Below, piece by piece: positions 8,622 to 17,625 of a stretch of DNA of 64,000 nt. The notes beneath the pieces were generated by a model. That model had not been told where the DNA came from and did no database searches. It was given only the letters and a program-made list of their open reading frames with translations. Made by a program: the position numbers and the translations under genes. Source of the stretch: Chloroherpetonaceae bacterium (GTDB taxonomy: Bacteria > Bacteroidota > Chlorobiia > Chlorobiales > Thermochlorobacteraceae); contig JANWWM010000075.1 in NCBI GenBank assembly GCA_025055975.1, positions 1-64,000 on the forward strand, written 5' to 3'. How positions within the stretch are numbered: the stretch's first letter is position 1; each line of letters opens with the position of its first letter.

Positions 8622-9467
8622 TTAGTTGACGTCTTCGTTGAGTTTCAGGGCTTCGATTTTGTCGGCGGCGCGTTCCAAGTAGAGCGCCGTGTCTTTGTAG
8701 CTTCTTTCGAGCAGGCTGAAAAGCGAGTAGGCTTTCAGGTAATCCTTGCTCTCGAAGGCGCGTTTGGCGGCGGCGTAAATTTTCTCGCGTTCCGCGTCGG
8801 AGGTTGCCTCCTCCTTCTGCGTTTGCGCGGCTTTGGCGGCGAGTTTGCGTCGTTTGTCTTGCTCGGCTTTGAGCGTTTGAATTTGCGTCAGAACGCTATC
8901 AAGGTCGGGGCTGTAGGCGATAAGTCGCAGTCGTTCATAAACCTTTTGGGCTTTGACGTATTGCTTTCTTTTCAGGTAGTCTTGCCCCGTTTCTCGAATG
9001 GATTGAACTTCTTTTTCGATTTCGGCTTGATGCCGTTCGAGGAACTCCATTGCGGCGGTTTGGCTCGAGTCAAAGCGCAGGAGCAATTTGTAGTAGCCTG
9101 CCGCGTCGGCAACGCTTTTTCGAGCGAGGGCTTCTTGGGCGGCGCTTTGGTAGTAGGCGATGACATTCTGTTCGTATTGCTCGATTTCTTTGAGGCGTTG
9201 CGCGGCGAGCGTGTCTTGAAACTCTCGCGCGAGAAATTCAAAGTCTCGCTTCGCGTCTTCGAGATGCGGGCGGCTCGTCAAGCGTTTGGCGTCTTGGAAG
9301 CGTTGCGTTCCGCGTTCTCGAAGAATTTGGATTTTTTCGTCGCCCGAAAAGAGTTCCGCCCAACGCCAGTCGAGCGGTTTGGGCGCGGGCTTGACGCTCG
9401 CAACGGGCTTGGTCGATGAACATTGAGCCGCCAACGCGCACAAAAAGAGCGCGACGAGACGTTTCAT
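8622..9467 (-). CDS. Helical-repeat lipoprotein
   Basis: 281 residues. The N-terminus MKRLVALFLCALAAQC has a lipobox with Cys16 as the lipidation site. The rest is helical, with repeated segments of the TPR type (AAGYYKLLLRF, KAQKVYERLRLI, KDYLKAYSLFSLLERSY) and a charged Lys/Ala/Glu stretch at about 205-235. Likely a periplasmic protein-protein scaffold anchored in a membrane. Its start overlaps the cyclase stop by four bases (ATGA), linking it to cyclic-nucleotide signalling by position only. Confidence 0.7.
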   Translation of the reverse strand: MKRLVALFLCALAAQCSSTKPVASVKPAPKPLDWRWAELFSGDEKIQILRERGTQRFQDAKRLTSRPHLEDAKRDFEFLAREFQDTLAAQRLKEIEQYEQNVIAYYQSAAQEALARKSVADAAGYYKLLLRFDSSQTAAMEFLERHQAEIEKEVQSIRETGQDYLKRKQYVKAQKVYERLRLIAYSPDLDSVLTQIQTLKAEQDKRRKLAAKAAQTQKEEATSDAEREKIYAAAKRAFESKDYLKAYSLFSLLERSYKDTALYLERAADKIEALKLNEDVN

Positions 9468-10897
9468 TCCGCTTTGACGGTTTCGGGTTGATAGAGGACT
9501 TTGTAGAGATTCAACGCGGTTTGCTTGCCTTTGAGCGCGAGCGAAAAGGGCGCGCTGAGGGCGAACTCTTCCTCCGCGAGCTTGGCTTTGACGTTTTCGG
9601 AGATTAGAATTTCGTTTGCGCCCGCCGCGCTACACAGACGAGCGGCGGTGTTGACCGCGTCGCCGATGGACGTGTAGTCCATTCGGTCTCGACTGCCGAT
9701 GTTGCCCGTAACGACAAGCCCTTCGTTGATGCCGATTCCGATGCGCAGATTTTCGAAAACCTTTTCTCGCTTGACGAGAGCCGTCATCGCTTGCTGAATT
9801 TCGATTGCGGCGAGAATGGCGCGTTTTTCCTTTTCTTCGCCGCGAAACGCCGCCATCACTTCGTCGCCGACGAACTTGTCAATGTCGCCTCCGCGCTTCT
9901 TGATGATTTCGACTTGCAAGTTCAACAGCGCGTTGAGGTAGCGGACGACTTCGTCGGGCGAATGTTGTTCGGAGAACGTCGTAAAGCCGCGCACGTCGGA
10001 AAAGAGAAAGCACAACTCTTCGCGCGAGCCGCCAAGTTCGAGTTCGTCAGGTCGCTTTTGTTTGATTTGCTCGATGGTCGAGCTCGACACGTAACGCGCC
10101 ATCATCAAACGCTCTTTGACGGCGATGGTCATTTCGTTGAACGACGCGGTCAGTTCCGCGACCTCGTCTCTGCCTTTGACGGGCAGTTGATCGAATTTGC
10201 CTCGCGCCACTTCCTTCGTGGCAAGGTTAAGCTTCTTGATGCGTTGAATCAAAATCGCCGTGAGCAAACTGACCCCAAAGAGCGAAATCGCAAAGCCAAT
10301 CAAGCCGATGGCGAGGGTTTGTCCTTGCTTGCGCGCGATGAGCGCGTCGATGTGGTCGAGCGAAAACGCAAGACGACTGTATCCGAGAAAAATGGTTTTG
10401 TTCGCCGTTTTGTATTCGATTTTTTCCGTGAGAAAAACTTTGCCGCCCTCGATGAAGCTGGAATCGCCAGAGGCGACGAGACTCTCCCAAAGCAAACTAT
10501 CGACAGGCTCGCCGCTCAAATCGCGTTTTTCCCTGTCGCAGTAGGCGTAGTAGCGACGTTTGGCATCGACGAACATTATGGCTTCAAGCCCCTCGATGTC
10601 GGTCTCGAAAATTTGCTTGATGGTTTCTTGGAGCGCGATTCGCCCGCTTTCGCCAACCGACATCGCTTCCTCGCCGACCGTGTTGACGACGCGAAACAGC
10701 GTCTTGAAGTTTTTGTTTGAGAGGTCAATCAAGTCTTGCTCTTCCGATTTGAAGACGTTGAGGAGCACGTAGAGCAGAATGGCGATGAAGATGATCGAGA
10801 ACGAGACGCTGTATTTCTTTTGCAGCGTCAGTCGCGTGAATTTGGCAAACGCCGATTCCGTTTGGCTTTGAGCGTCGAGCGTGGTCGGTTCAAGCAT
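9464..10897 (-). CDS. Membrane-bound class III adenylate cyclase with HAMP domain
   Basis: 477 residues: TM1 (about 30-50), a periplasmic sensor (51-190), TM2 (194-218), HAMP (about 219-270) and a class III cyclase domain (290-465). Metal-binding Asp301 (FSDVRGF) and Asp345 (KFVGDE), purine-selecting Lys341 and Asp408, and transition-state Asn416 and Arg420 (DAVNTAAR) are all present. This predicts cAMP synthesis rather than cGMP. The extracytoplasmic region suggests control by an envelope signal. A TATATTTG element lies about 36 bases upstream on the minus strand. Heads the operon cyclase-lipoprotein-DUF547. Confidence 0.88.
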   Translation of the reverse strand: MLEPTTLDAQSQTESAFAKFTRLTLQKKYSVSFSIIFIAILLYVLLNVFKSEEQDLIDLSNKNFKTLFRVVNTVGEEAMSVGESGRIALQETIKQIFETDIEGLEAIMFVDAKRRYYAYCDREKRDLSGEPVDSLLWESLVASGDSSFIEGGKVFLTEKIEYKTANKTIFLGYSRLAFSLDHIDALIARKQGQTLAIGLIGFAISLFGVSLLTAILIQRIKKLNLATKEVARGKFDQLPVKGRDEVAELTASFNEMTIAVKERLMMARYVSSSTIEQIKQKRPDELELGGSREELCFLFSDVRGFTTFSEQHSPDEVVRYLNALLNLQVEIIKKRGGDIDKFVGDEVMAAFRGEEKEKRAILAAIEIQQAMTALVKREKVFENLRIGIGINEGLVVTGNIGSRDRMDYTSIGDAVNTAARLCSAAGANEILISENVKAKLAEEEFALSAPFSLALKGKQTALNLYKVLYQPETVKAE

Positions 10898-10932
10898 CGT
10901 TGGAGCGAGCGTTTGAGCGAACTTTCAAGCGG

Positions 10933-10940
10933 CAAATATA
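10933..10940 (-). promoter_or_regulatory. -7 element TATATTTG for the cyclase operon
   Basis: The minus strand reads TATATTTG, matching the TAnnTTTG -7 consensus known for Bacteroidota and Chlorobiota, about 36 bases before the cyclase ATG. A TTTTTG run lies further upstream but is not at ideal spacing. It shares a 105-base gap with the divergent fecR-like gene. Confidence 0.55.
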
Positions 10941-10964
10941 ACGTTTCGCAAAGCGCAAAAAGCG

Positions 10965-10972
10965 TAAATTGC
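10965..10972 (+). promoter_or_regulatory. Weak -7 element TAAATTGC for the FecR-domain gene
   Basis: TAAATTGC lies 30 bases before the ATG at 11003. It matches TAnnTTTG at 6 of the 8 positions (TA and the following TT are kept). It stands back to back with the minus-strand cyclase element, giving a compact divergent promoter region. Confidence 0.35.
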
Positions 10973-11002
10973 GCGTCGATTCATTCTTGCAACCACGCAT
11001 TT

Positions 11003-11764
11003 ATGCGAAAACTCCTAATCATTCCGCTTCTCGTTCATTCGCTTCCTCTTTTGGCTCAAACGGCTCTCGTCATTCAAGTCAAAGGCAAAGTGGAGCGAAC
11101 CGTTCAAAACAAGTGGGTCGAAGCCAAGCGCGCCGACACGCTTCGCGCGGGCGACAAGCTCAGAACCGCCAAGCAGGCGCAAGCCATCGCGCGTTTCGAA
11201 GACGGCTCGATTTTGCGCGTGAGCGAAGGCACGGAACTTGCGCTCGTCGCGCCGAAAGAAAAAAACGCGCGCGAAGTCAGCCTCGTCAAAGGGTTGCTCA
11301 CCTACGACGTCAAAGCCAATCCCGACGCGCCGTTCCGATTCAGGTCGCCAACGGCGGCGGCGGCAATCAAAGGCACGACAGGCTCGTTTGAAACCGACGG
11401 AAAAGCCACGAACTTCATCGTCGAGAACAGCGAAATCAAAAACGACGTCGCCGAGTTTGAAACCGAGCGCGGCGAGAAGAAAACGCTCGATGTCGGCGAA
11501 GTCGCCGTTCTCAATCGCGCAGGACGCTTGTCGATTCGGCAAATTTTCGAGGAGGAGCGTCGCGCCATTCAAAACGAGGTCAACGAGATGCGTCGCGTCG
11601 TCGAAGAAGAAATGCGCAAGATGAAAGAAGAAATGGAGCAAATGCGCCGCGACATTCAAGAGCAGATGCGAAACGAGCGCGACAGCGTCCAACAAGAAAT
11701 GGAAAGAATGAAAAAAGAAATGCGGAGGGAACGAGATGAGATTCGCAAACTCTTTGACCAATGA
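11003..11764 (+). CDS. Secreted FecR-domain protein with C-terminal coiled coil
   Basis: 253 residues: signal peptide (MRKLLIIPLLVHSLPLLAQ), a FecR domain (about 20-160; DTLRAGDKLRTAKQAQAIARF, GSILRVSEGTELAL, FRSPTAAAAIKGTTGSF), then an unbroken Glu/Arg/Met coiled coil to the end. FecR domains occur in sensors and anti-sigma partners and, as here, in exported proteins without a cytoplasmic part. The frame is open upstream, but the ATG at 11003 gives the signal peptide. Its last 29 bases overlap the histidine-kinase gene, so the two are translationally linked and may form a sensing pair. Confidence 0.8.
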   Translation: MRKLLIIPLLVHSLPLLAQTALVIQVKGKVERTVQNKWVEAKRADTLRAGDKLRTAKQAQAIARFEDGSILRVSEGTELALVAPKEKNAREVSLVKGLLTYDVKANPDAPFRFRSPTAAAAIKGTTGSFETDGKATNFIVENSEIKNDVAEFETERGEKKTLDVGEVAVLNRAGRLSIRQIFEEERRAIQNEVNEMRRVVEEEMRKMKEEMEQMRRDIQEQMRNERDSVQQEMERMKKEMRRERDEIRKLFDQ

Positions 11765-14285
11765 CTTCGCCAAGCTTCGCAGAGCGGCGACGACGATTCT
11801 TCTTCTTTTTCTGCTCGCGGTTTGCGCGGCGGGCGTTTCGCTCACGGCGGCGCGTTTGAATTGGGACGAAAGAACCCTTGCGAAAACGGACGCGGTCGTA
11901 TCCGTCAAGGGCGTTCCAATCAGGTCGAAGGCGCATCTTTCTTTTCTGTTGCGTCGCCTTGAACGCTCGGAGCCGCTTGACGTCGTGGTCGAACGTCCGC
12001 GCGAGCGAATCACCTATGCCGTCTCGTTCAAGGGCGACGAACAAATCGTCTCGCCCGTTGCGATTCAAGACACGGTCGTGGTTTCTCTCTTGGCGGGAGT
12101 CGAGCGATGTTTTGGCGCGTTTCGCATCGTCGGGGTTTTGGTGGCGTGTTTGATCGCGTTTGCTTGCGCCTTTTTCGCGCATCGCAAAAGCTCGGATGAC
12201 GACGCTTCGTTCAGCCTTGCCGTCGCGCTGATTGGCGTGATGATCGCTTCGGGTCAAGCGCGTTTTTCCGAGACGCCGCATTCGCTTGCGGCAGGAGTTC
12301 ATTTCGCGTTTCTTGCCGCGTTTGCGTTTTCGCCCGCGCTTTTCTTGCGTTGGAGCTTGCGTTTTCCAAAGCCCGCGTTTTCGTCGACGACGGCGACGAA
12401 TGTTTTGTTCTGGACGCTTCTCGCTCTCGGCGCGACGATGGTTTTCGTCTCGTTTCATCGGTTTCAGCAGGCGCTTGCGAAGCCGACGGGCGAAACGTTC
12501 AGAGCTTATTCCGTTTCGCTGAACGTCATTCGCGCCTTTTTCGCGCTTCTCGTTCTGACTTCGTTCTTGATTCTGGTTCGCCGATACGCGCAATCGGAAG
12601 CGGAGCACGATCGGCGTCGGTTGCGATGGGTCATCGTCGGAGCGACATTGAGCGCCCTGCCATTCATTTTCTTTTCGCTCCTTCCAAACGCGCTGATTGA
12701 CCGCGCTTTTTTGCCCGATGCGGTTGCCGTGGCGCTTGCCATTCTCGCCGCGTCAATGATGACCGTTGCCGCAACGCGCTACCGCTTGCTTGCCGTTGAG
12801 GCGCTATTCAACCGAAGTTTCGTCTTTTTTGGCGCGCTTCTTCTGCTCAGCTTGCTCTATGGCGCGACGCTGTTCTTGCTCTCGCAAATCTTCTCGTCGT
12901 CGGAGTCGTTTTCTCCATACATCGCCGCAGGGCTTGCGACGCTTATAACGCTGATTCTTTTTGAGCCGACGACAACGCTCGTCAAACGCTTCGCCGAATC
13001 TCGCGTTTTCAAAGCGGAGTTCAGCGCGCAAGAAGCCGAGCGCATTCTTTCCGCCGAAATTCAAGGAGCCAAAAGCGAGAAAGATCTTGTCACCAAAGTC
13101 GCCAAGAAACTCCGCGAGTGCTTGCCTGTCACGTCGGTTGCCGTCGCGCTGCGTTCCGACGACAAGAAGCTGAAACTTGCCGCTGGGGTCAATTTTAACG
13201 ACGGTGGTCAATCGTCGATTTCGCCCCCGCCGTTGCTCTCGGACTCGCGCCTCATTGCCCACAGCGAACAAATTGAAGACGGCGTGGAGCATCAACCGCT
13301 CGACGAAGCGGAATTTCGACCTTGGAACCCTGCGCTCGTCGTCCCTATCACGTCCGAACCGCGCGGAAAAACTTCGGTTTTGGGTTGCCTTCTTCTTGGG
13401 GAGAAAACGTCGCGGCTCGCGTTCAGCGCCGAAGAAGCGCGATGGCTTCAATCCATCGCTGGACAAACCGCGCTGATGCTGCTGCGACTGCGCGAGCAAC
13501 GCAAACTTGTACTCAAAGACGAAGAAAACAAGCGCCTGCGCGAACTCGCCGAGATTAGATTCCGTTTCGTCAACGCCGTCTCGCACGATCTTCGCACGCC
13601 GCTTGCCTCCATCAAATCTCTTGCTGATTTGCTCTCCAAAAACATTGGCGACGAGACGGCAAAACAGCATACCGAGCGCATCGCGCGCGCGAGCAATCGT
13701 CTTTCCAAAATGGTTGAAAACATCTTGAACTACGCGAAACTCGAAAAAGGAGAGATTTCATATCGCTTCGAGCCTCTGAACCTTTCCGACCTTGCGCAAG
13801 AGGTCGTCAAGTCTATGGATTGCCAACTCGAACTCGGCGGATTCGAAGTCAAACAAAGCTTTGCCGAAGAACCCTTGCCCATTCAAGCCGACAAAAATCT
13901 GCTTCCGCAAGCGATGTGGAATCTTGTTTCCAACGCGCTGAAGTATTCGGGCGAATCGAAAACGATTGAAGTTTCGACGCGCAAAGACGGCGACTGCGCG
14001 GTTTTTTCGGTCAAGGATTATGGCATCGGAATTTCGTCGGAAGACATCGATAAAATTTTCAAGCCGTTCTTTCGCTCTTCAAACGCGGAAGCCCAAGTTC
14101 CCAGCGGTTTCGGTTTGGGGCTTTGGATTGTCAAGCAAGTGGTGGAGATTCACGAAGGAGAAGTTCGCGTCAGGAGCGAGCTTGGAAAAGGAAGCGAGTT
14201 CGAGTTGCGTTTGCCATTGATGAATGGGGTTGAAAAACCCGCCTCTAACGCGCCTCGGCGGACAAAGGCAGGAAAATCCGAATGA
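11736..14285 (+). CDS. Large membrane sensor histidine kinase
   Basis: 849 residues. An N-terminal TM is followed by a periplasmic PDZ-like segment (about 45-110), a block of about eight hydrophobic helices (120-410), a GAF-like region (about 430-570), then HisKA with SHDLRTPLAS (His617) and HATPase_c with NALKY and DYGIGI (Asp761) and GFGLGL. All catalytic boxes look intact, so it should autophosphorylate. Strong Shine-Dalgarno GGAGGG sits 6 bases before the ATG. No response regulator is adjacent. The 29-base overlap with the FecR-domain gene suggests a shared envelope-sensing function. Confidence 0.88.
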   Translation: MRFANSLTNDFAKLRRAATTILLLFLLAVCAAGVSLTAARLNWDERTLAKTDAVVSVKGVPIRSKAHLSFLLRRLERSEPLDVVVERPRERITYAVSFKGDEQIVSPVAIQDTVVVSLLAGVERCFGAFRIVGVLVACLIAFACAFFAHRKSSDDDASFSLAVALIGVMIASGQARFSETPHSLAAGVHFAFLAAFAFSPALFLRWSLRFPKPAFSSTTATNVLFWTLLALGATMVFVSFHRFQQALAKPTGETFRAYSVSLNVIRAFFALLVLTSFLILVRRYAQSEAEHDRRRLRWVIVGATLSALPFIFFSLLPNALIDRAFLPDAVAVALAILAASMMTVAATRYRLLAVEALFNRSFVFFGALLLLSLLYGATLFLLSQIFSSSESFSPYIAAGLATLITLILFEPTTTLVKRFAESRVFKAEFSAQEAERILSAEIQGAKSEKDLVTKVAKKLRECLPVTSVAVALRSDDKKLKLAAGVNFNDGGQSSISPPPLLSDSRLIAHSEQIEDGVEHQPLDEAEFRPWNPALVVPITSEPRGKTSVLGCLLLGEKTSRLAFSAEEARWLQSIAGQTALMLLRLREQRKLVLKDEENKRLRELAEIRFRFVNAVSHDLRTPLASIKSLADLLSKNIGDETAKQHTERIARASNRLSKMVENILNYAKLEKGEISYRFEPLNLSDLAQEVVKSMDCQLELGGFEVKQSFAEEPLPIQADKNLLPQAMWNLVSNALKYSGESKTIEVSTRKDGDCAVFSVKDYGIGISSEDIDKIFKPFFRSSNAEAQVPSGFGLGLWIVKQVVEIHEGEVRVRSELGKGSEFELRLPLMNGVEKPASNAPRRTKAGKSE

Positions 14286-14331
14286 AATGGGTCGCTTTTG
14301 GAGCGGGGCGAAGAGTCGATTCGCTATTCGC

Positions 14332-14358
14332 GGATTCCTCGCTCGCGCTTGGAACGAC
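14332..14358. repeat. Copy of the dispersed GAATCC/ATTCCGAGCG repeat (inverted)
   Basis: The segment beginning GGATTCCTCGCTCG and ending TTGGAACGAC is an inverted copy of the intergenic repeat described at 26669-26830, where a nearly identical 27-base version occurs. It lies in the 151-base gap between the convergent kinase and lysA genes; the rest of that gap holds no other recognisable signal. Confidence 0.7.
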
Positions 14359-14436
14359 GAGGCAGAATGTCGGAGCGACAAGCGGCTTGGTCGGAACGAC
14401 AAAGCGACGTTGGCGCTCTGGCTTTGGCAACGCGCC

Positions 14437-15693
14437 CTAAATCTCTTCGTTCTGAATGAGTTGCTTATAGGTTTCGCGCCTGCGAATGAGTTTCGCTTTC
14501 TTGCCGCTAACCATCACTTCGGCGGCTCGCGGTCGGGCGTTGTAGTTGCTTGCCATCGTCGCGCCGTAAGCCCCGGCGGAAAAAATCGCCAATAGTTCGC
14601 CTTCCTTGACGTCGGGCATTTCCCTATCCAACGCGAAGAAATCTCCCGATTCGCACGCGCCGCCCACGACGTCGGCGATGATAATCTCGCGCTCTTTTCG
14701 CTCGACGGGCAAAATGTCGTGATACGCTTCGTAAAGCATCGGGCGCATCAGTTCCGTCATCGCCGCATCGACGATGACGAAGTTCTTTCCGCGATGATTC
14801 TGCTTGCGATACAACGCTTCGGTGAGAATGACCGACGCATTGCCCACGATGTAGCGCCCTGGTTCGAAGACGATTTGCGCCGATTGATTTTTCAGAAGCG
14901 GAATGAATTTTTCGGCGAAAACCTCGATGTCGGGCGCAGGTTGCGTTTGACGATACGTAATCGGAAATCCGCCGCCAACATCGAGGTATTTGACATCGAA
15001 GCCCTTGGACTCGGCAAGCGCCTTGACGCTCAACAGTTTGAACAGGGCTTCGAGGTAAGCTTGCGCGTCAAAAATTTGCGAGCCGATGTGCATCGCAAGC
15101 CCGACGAGCTTGACGTGTTTGAGCGTTGCGGCGAGCGACAAGGCTTCTTCGGCGAGCGCGTCATCAATGCCGAATTTTTTTTCGTCGTTGCCCGTCGTGA
15201 TGTAGGGGTGCGTTTCCGCGACGACGTTGGGATTGACGCGAATCGCGATCGGCGCGACGGTTTTGAGCGATTTCGCCGCTTCGTCGATCGCTCGCATTTC
15301 CGAAAACGACTCGACCTTCTGAAACAAAACTTTGGAGCGCAAGGCGAACTCGATTTCGTTTCTCGTTTTCGCCACGCCCGCAAAGATGATTTTTTTCGGC
15401 TTGGCGCCCGCTTCGAGAGCGCGGAAAAGTTCGCCGCCCGAATTGACATCGAAGCCGCATCCTTCTTGCGCCAGCGCGCGCAGCACGGCTAAGCTATAAT
15501 TGGCTTTGACGGAATAACACGTGAGGCGATTGAGCGGCTTGAAGGCTTTTTCAAAGCGACGATACTGCGCGACGATGGAGCTTTTGCTGGTTACATACAG
15601 CGGCGTTCCGAATTTCTCGGCAAGGTCGGCGAGTTTGACGTCTTCGCAATAGAGGTGGTCTTTCTTGTAGTAGAAAAACTCGTCGGTTGGCAC
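14437..15693 (-). CDS. lysA: Diaminopimelate decarboxylase
   Basis: PLP enzyme that converts meso-diaminopimelate to lysine in the last step of lysine synthesis. The 418 residues carry the PLP lysine in CYSVKANYS (about residue 63), GFDVNSGGEL, the AMHIGSQI block, DVGGGFPITY, EPGRYIVG and the C-terminal CESGDFFALDRE and SAGAYGATMASNYN (Cys and Tyr of the active site). The start is GTG at 15693. Transcribed toward the kinase gene and 76 bases downstream of the outer-membrane protein gene. Confidence 0.96.
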   Translation of the reverse strand: MPTDEFFYYKKDHLYCEDVKLADLAEKFGTPLYVTSKSSIVAQYRRFEKAFKPLNRLTCYSVKANYSLAVLRALAQEGCGFDVNSGGELFRALEAGAKPKKIIFAGVAKTRNEIEFALRSKVLFQKVESFSEMRAIDEAAKSLKTVAPIAIRVNPNVVAETHPYITTGNDEKKFGIDDALAEEALSLAATLKHVKLVGLAMHIGSQIFDAQAYLEALFKLLSVKALAESKGFDVKYLDVGGGFPITYRQTQPAPDIEVFAEKFIPLLKNQSAQIVFEPGRYIVGNASVILTEALYRKQNHRGKNFVIVDAAMTELMRPMLYEAYHDILPVERKEREIIIADVVGGACESGDFFALDREMPDVKEGELLAIFSAGAYGATMASNYNARPRAAEVMVSGKKAKLIRRRETYKQLIQNEEI

Positions 15694-15769
15694 TTGCGAT
15701 TTTGGCTTATGGCGTTCGCCCGTTTCGTTGGCGCGAAGTTACGAAAAGCGACGCGATCGCGCGCAGGCT

Positions 15770-17017
15770 CTATTCGATTTTTCTCTTCTGAAACCACAAC
15801 TCGCCCGCGTTCAGCGCGAAACGCAAGCGAAAAACGTTTTCCCTGACGAGATTTTTCTTCTCCGAACCGCGCATCGCCCACTCCACATTGACATCGAGAC
15901 GCGACAATTCGCCCGAAATGGGAAAGCCCACGCCCGCCGTGAAACCAATTTCGTCGATTCCAACGCCCGAAACGCGAAACGGGGTTTGGTAGTAATACGC
16001 CCCCGCGCGATAGGCGAGTCGGTCGAGCAATCGCGCGCGTCGATCGCGGTCGGGCTGTTTTTCCGCGCCGATTCCGACGCGAATCGAGTTGCGCGCCAAA
16101 CCGCTTTCGCCGAAGTATTGAAAGCGCGACCAATTTTGCGCCACGACATCAATGCCAAAGAGATGCTTTTCGCCGAAATACGCAACGCCTAACGCCAGCG
16201 ACGCAGGAAGCGCGACGTTGCTTGTCGGACTTTGGAGCGTGTCCGCAACGCCGTTGCCTCTGAGAAAATCGCGTCGCTCGCCGTCCAGAGTCGCCGCCGT
16301 CGTGAAGGACGCGCCCAGCGCGAGCGCGTCGGTCTGCGAAAACACGCGCGGTTTCGAGTAGGAAACGCCAAGCGTGAAACTTCTGCCCGACGCGCGCTCT
16401 TCGACGACGTTCTCGATTTGCGGCACGTCTGCGCCGTTGAGGAATGTCTCTCGCGTCCGTTCCATCGCGCCGAACAGCAGGTTCAGCGAGACCCCGATTC
16501 GCAACGTTCCTTTGAGGCGATGATGGCGCGGCGCAAACGCAATCGCCAGCGGCACGACGCTCAACCCGCCAATGCCGCGATATCGATGCTCAAAGGTTGC
16601 CGTGTCGGTTTCGGGCAATTCCAATCGTCCCATTTGGCGTTGGTTGTAATCGAGCCGCGAATATGGATACAGCCCCGTCGCAAAAACCGCTTTCCAAATC
16701 GGCACGGCAAAGCCCGCGCCGTTGAAACTCCCAAAGGCTTGAAAGGTCGAGCCGAGATTGCCTCTCGCCGCGTAGCCAACGTAGGACAAATCGCCCGCTA
16801 TGCGCGTCGAGCTAATCGCCGAGAGCGTCGCGGGATTGACGCGGTTGATGTAAAGCGGATGCGCGATCGCAACGCCCACATAGCCCATTCCGCTCGCTTG
16901 CGAACTTGGCAAATGCGATGGCTCGCCTACGCCAAGCGCCGAATAGAGCGAACCTTGCGCCAAAAGAAACGGCGCAACCGCAAAAGCTGAAATCAACGAA
17001 AGGAAAAATTTTTTCAC
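15770..17017 (-). CDS. Outer-membrane beta-barrel protein, OmpP1/FadL-like
   Basis: 415 residues with a signal peptide (MKKFFLSLISAFAVAPFLLAQ) and an almost entirely beta-rich remainder with regular alternation and many Gly, Tyr and Phe, as in FadL/PorV-type barrels of Bacteroidota and Chlorobiota. The early segment SALGVGEPSHLPSSQASGMG, followed by INRVNPATLS, is typical of that group (NPA box near the N-terminus). The substrate is unknown. The start is GTG. On the minus strand TATTTTTG (plus 17098-17105) could be its -7 element. Confidence 0.65.
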   Translation of the reverse strand: MKKFFLSLISAFAVAPFLLAQGSLYSALGVGEPSHLPSSQASGMGYVGVAIAHPLYINRVNPATLSAISSTRIAGDLSYVGYAARGNLGSTFQAFGSFNGAGFAVPIWKAVFATGLYPYSRLDYNQRQMGRLELPETDTATFEHRYRGIGGLSVVPLAIAFAPRHHRLKGTLRIGVSLNLLFGAMERTRETFLNGADVPQIENVVEERASGRSFTLGVSYSKPRVFSQTDALALGASFTTAATLDGERRDFLRGNGVADTLQSPTSNVALPASLALGVAYFGEKHLFGIDVVAQNWSRFQYFGESGLARNSIRVGIGAEKQPDRDRRARLLDRLAYRAGAYYYQTPFRVSGVGIDEIGFTAGVGFPISGELSRLDVNVEWAMRGSEKKNLVRENVFRLRFALNAGELWFQKRKIE

Positions 17018-17171
17018 GGCAAAAGAAAAGTTTGAGCGAACCCGTCTTGTCTCCGATGCCTAACCCCACCAACGCAATCGCTTGTTGAAACGGACGGCAA
17101 AAATAGCAAACCGAGCCTAATCATCTTTCGCTACGGCGTCTGTTTTAGCCGTCCAAACGGAAACGGTTTCG

Positions 17172-17179
17172 TAACTTTG
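17172..17179 (+). promoter_or_regulatory. -7 element TAACTTTG before ccmE
   Basis: TAACTTTG matches the TAnnTTTG -7 consensus exactly and lies 45 bases before the ccmE ATG. No TTG at ideal spacing is seen upstream, only TTTTA at about 17143-17147. It would drive ccmE, the retropepsin-like gene and ccmF. Confidence 0.5.
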
Positions 17180-17223
17180 TTCGGTTTGAAGAGCGAACCA
17201 AGAACCTAACATTCGTTCCGAAA

Positions 17224-17622
17224 ATGTCCGTCAAACCGAAGTTCGTCGTCGGGTTCGTCGTCATCGTCGCCGTGTTGGCTTGGCTTGGCTTCACGGCGCA
17301 AGAATGGGGCAACAGCGCGATTGGCTACGCCACCATTTCGGAAGCCGCGAAAAGCGGAAAACTGGCTTACATCAAAGGCTATTGGCTCAAAGAAGAACCC
17401 ACCGAAACCAATCGCAACGTGTTCACCTTTTACCTCAAAGACGAAGAGGGCAACGTCGCTCGCGTGATTTATCGCAACGGCAAGCCGAACAACTTCGAGC
17501 AAGCCACGAGCGTCGTCGTGCAAGGCAAATGCGAAAACGGCACGATTTACGCCAAAGACATTCTCGTCAAGTGCCCGTCGAAATACCAGTCCGAAAAGGC
17601 GGATAGCGAAAAGAAAATTTGA
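17224..17622 (+). CDS. ccmE: Cytochrome c maturation haem chaperone CcmE, CxxxY variant
   Basis: CcmE takes haem covalently and passes it to CcmF for attachment to apocytochrome c in the periplasm (System I). The 132 residues show an N-terminal TM anchor (about 6-23) and the OB-fold with YIKGYWLKEE, VFTFYLKDEEGNVARVIY and VVVQGKCENGTIYAKDILVKCPSKY. The haem site is Cys117-Pro-Ser-Lys-Tyr121, a CxxxY motif in place of the common HxxxY; such Cys variants are known from Desulfovibrio and archaea. ccmF follows after one small gene; ccmA, B, C, D and H are not in the window. Confidence 0.9.
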   Translation: MSVKPKFVVGFVVIVAVLAWLGFTAQEWGNSAIGYATISEAAKSGKLAYIKGYWLKEEPTETNRNVFTFYLKDEEGNVARVIYRNGKPNNFEQATSVVVQGKCENGTIYAKDILVKCPSKYQSEKADSEKKI

Positions 17623-17625
17623 ACG

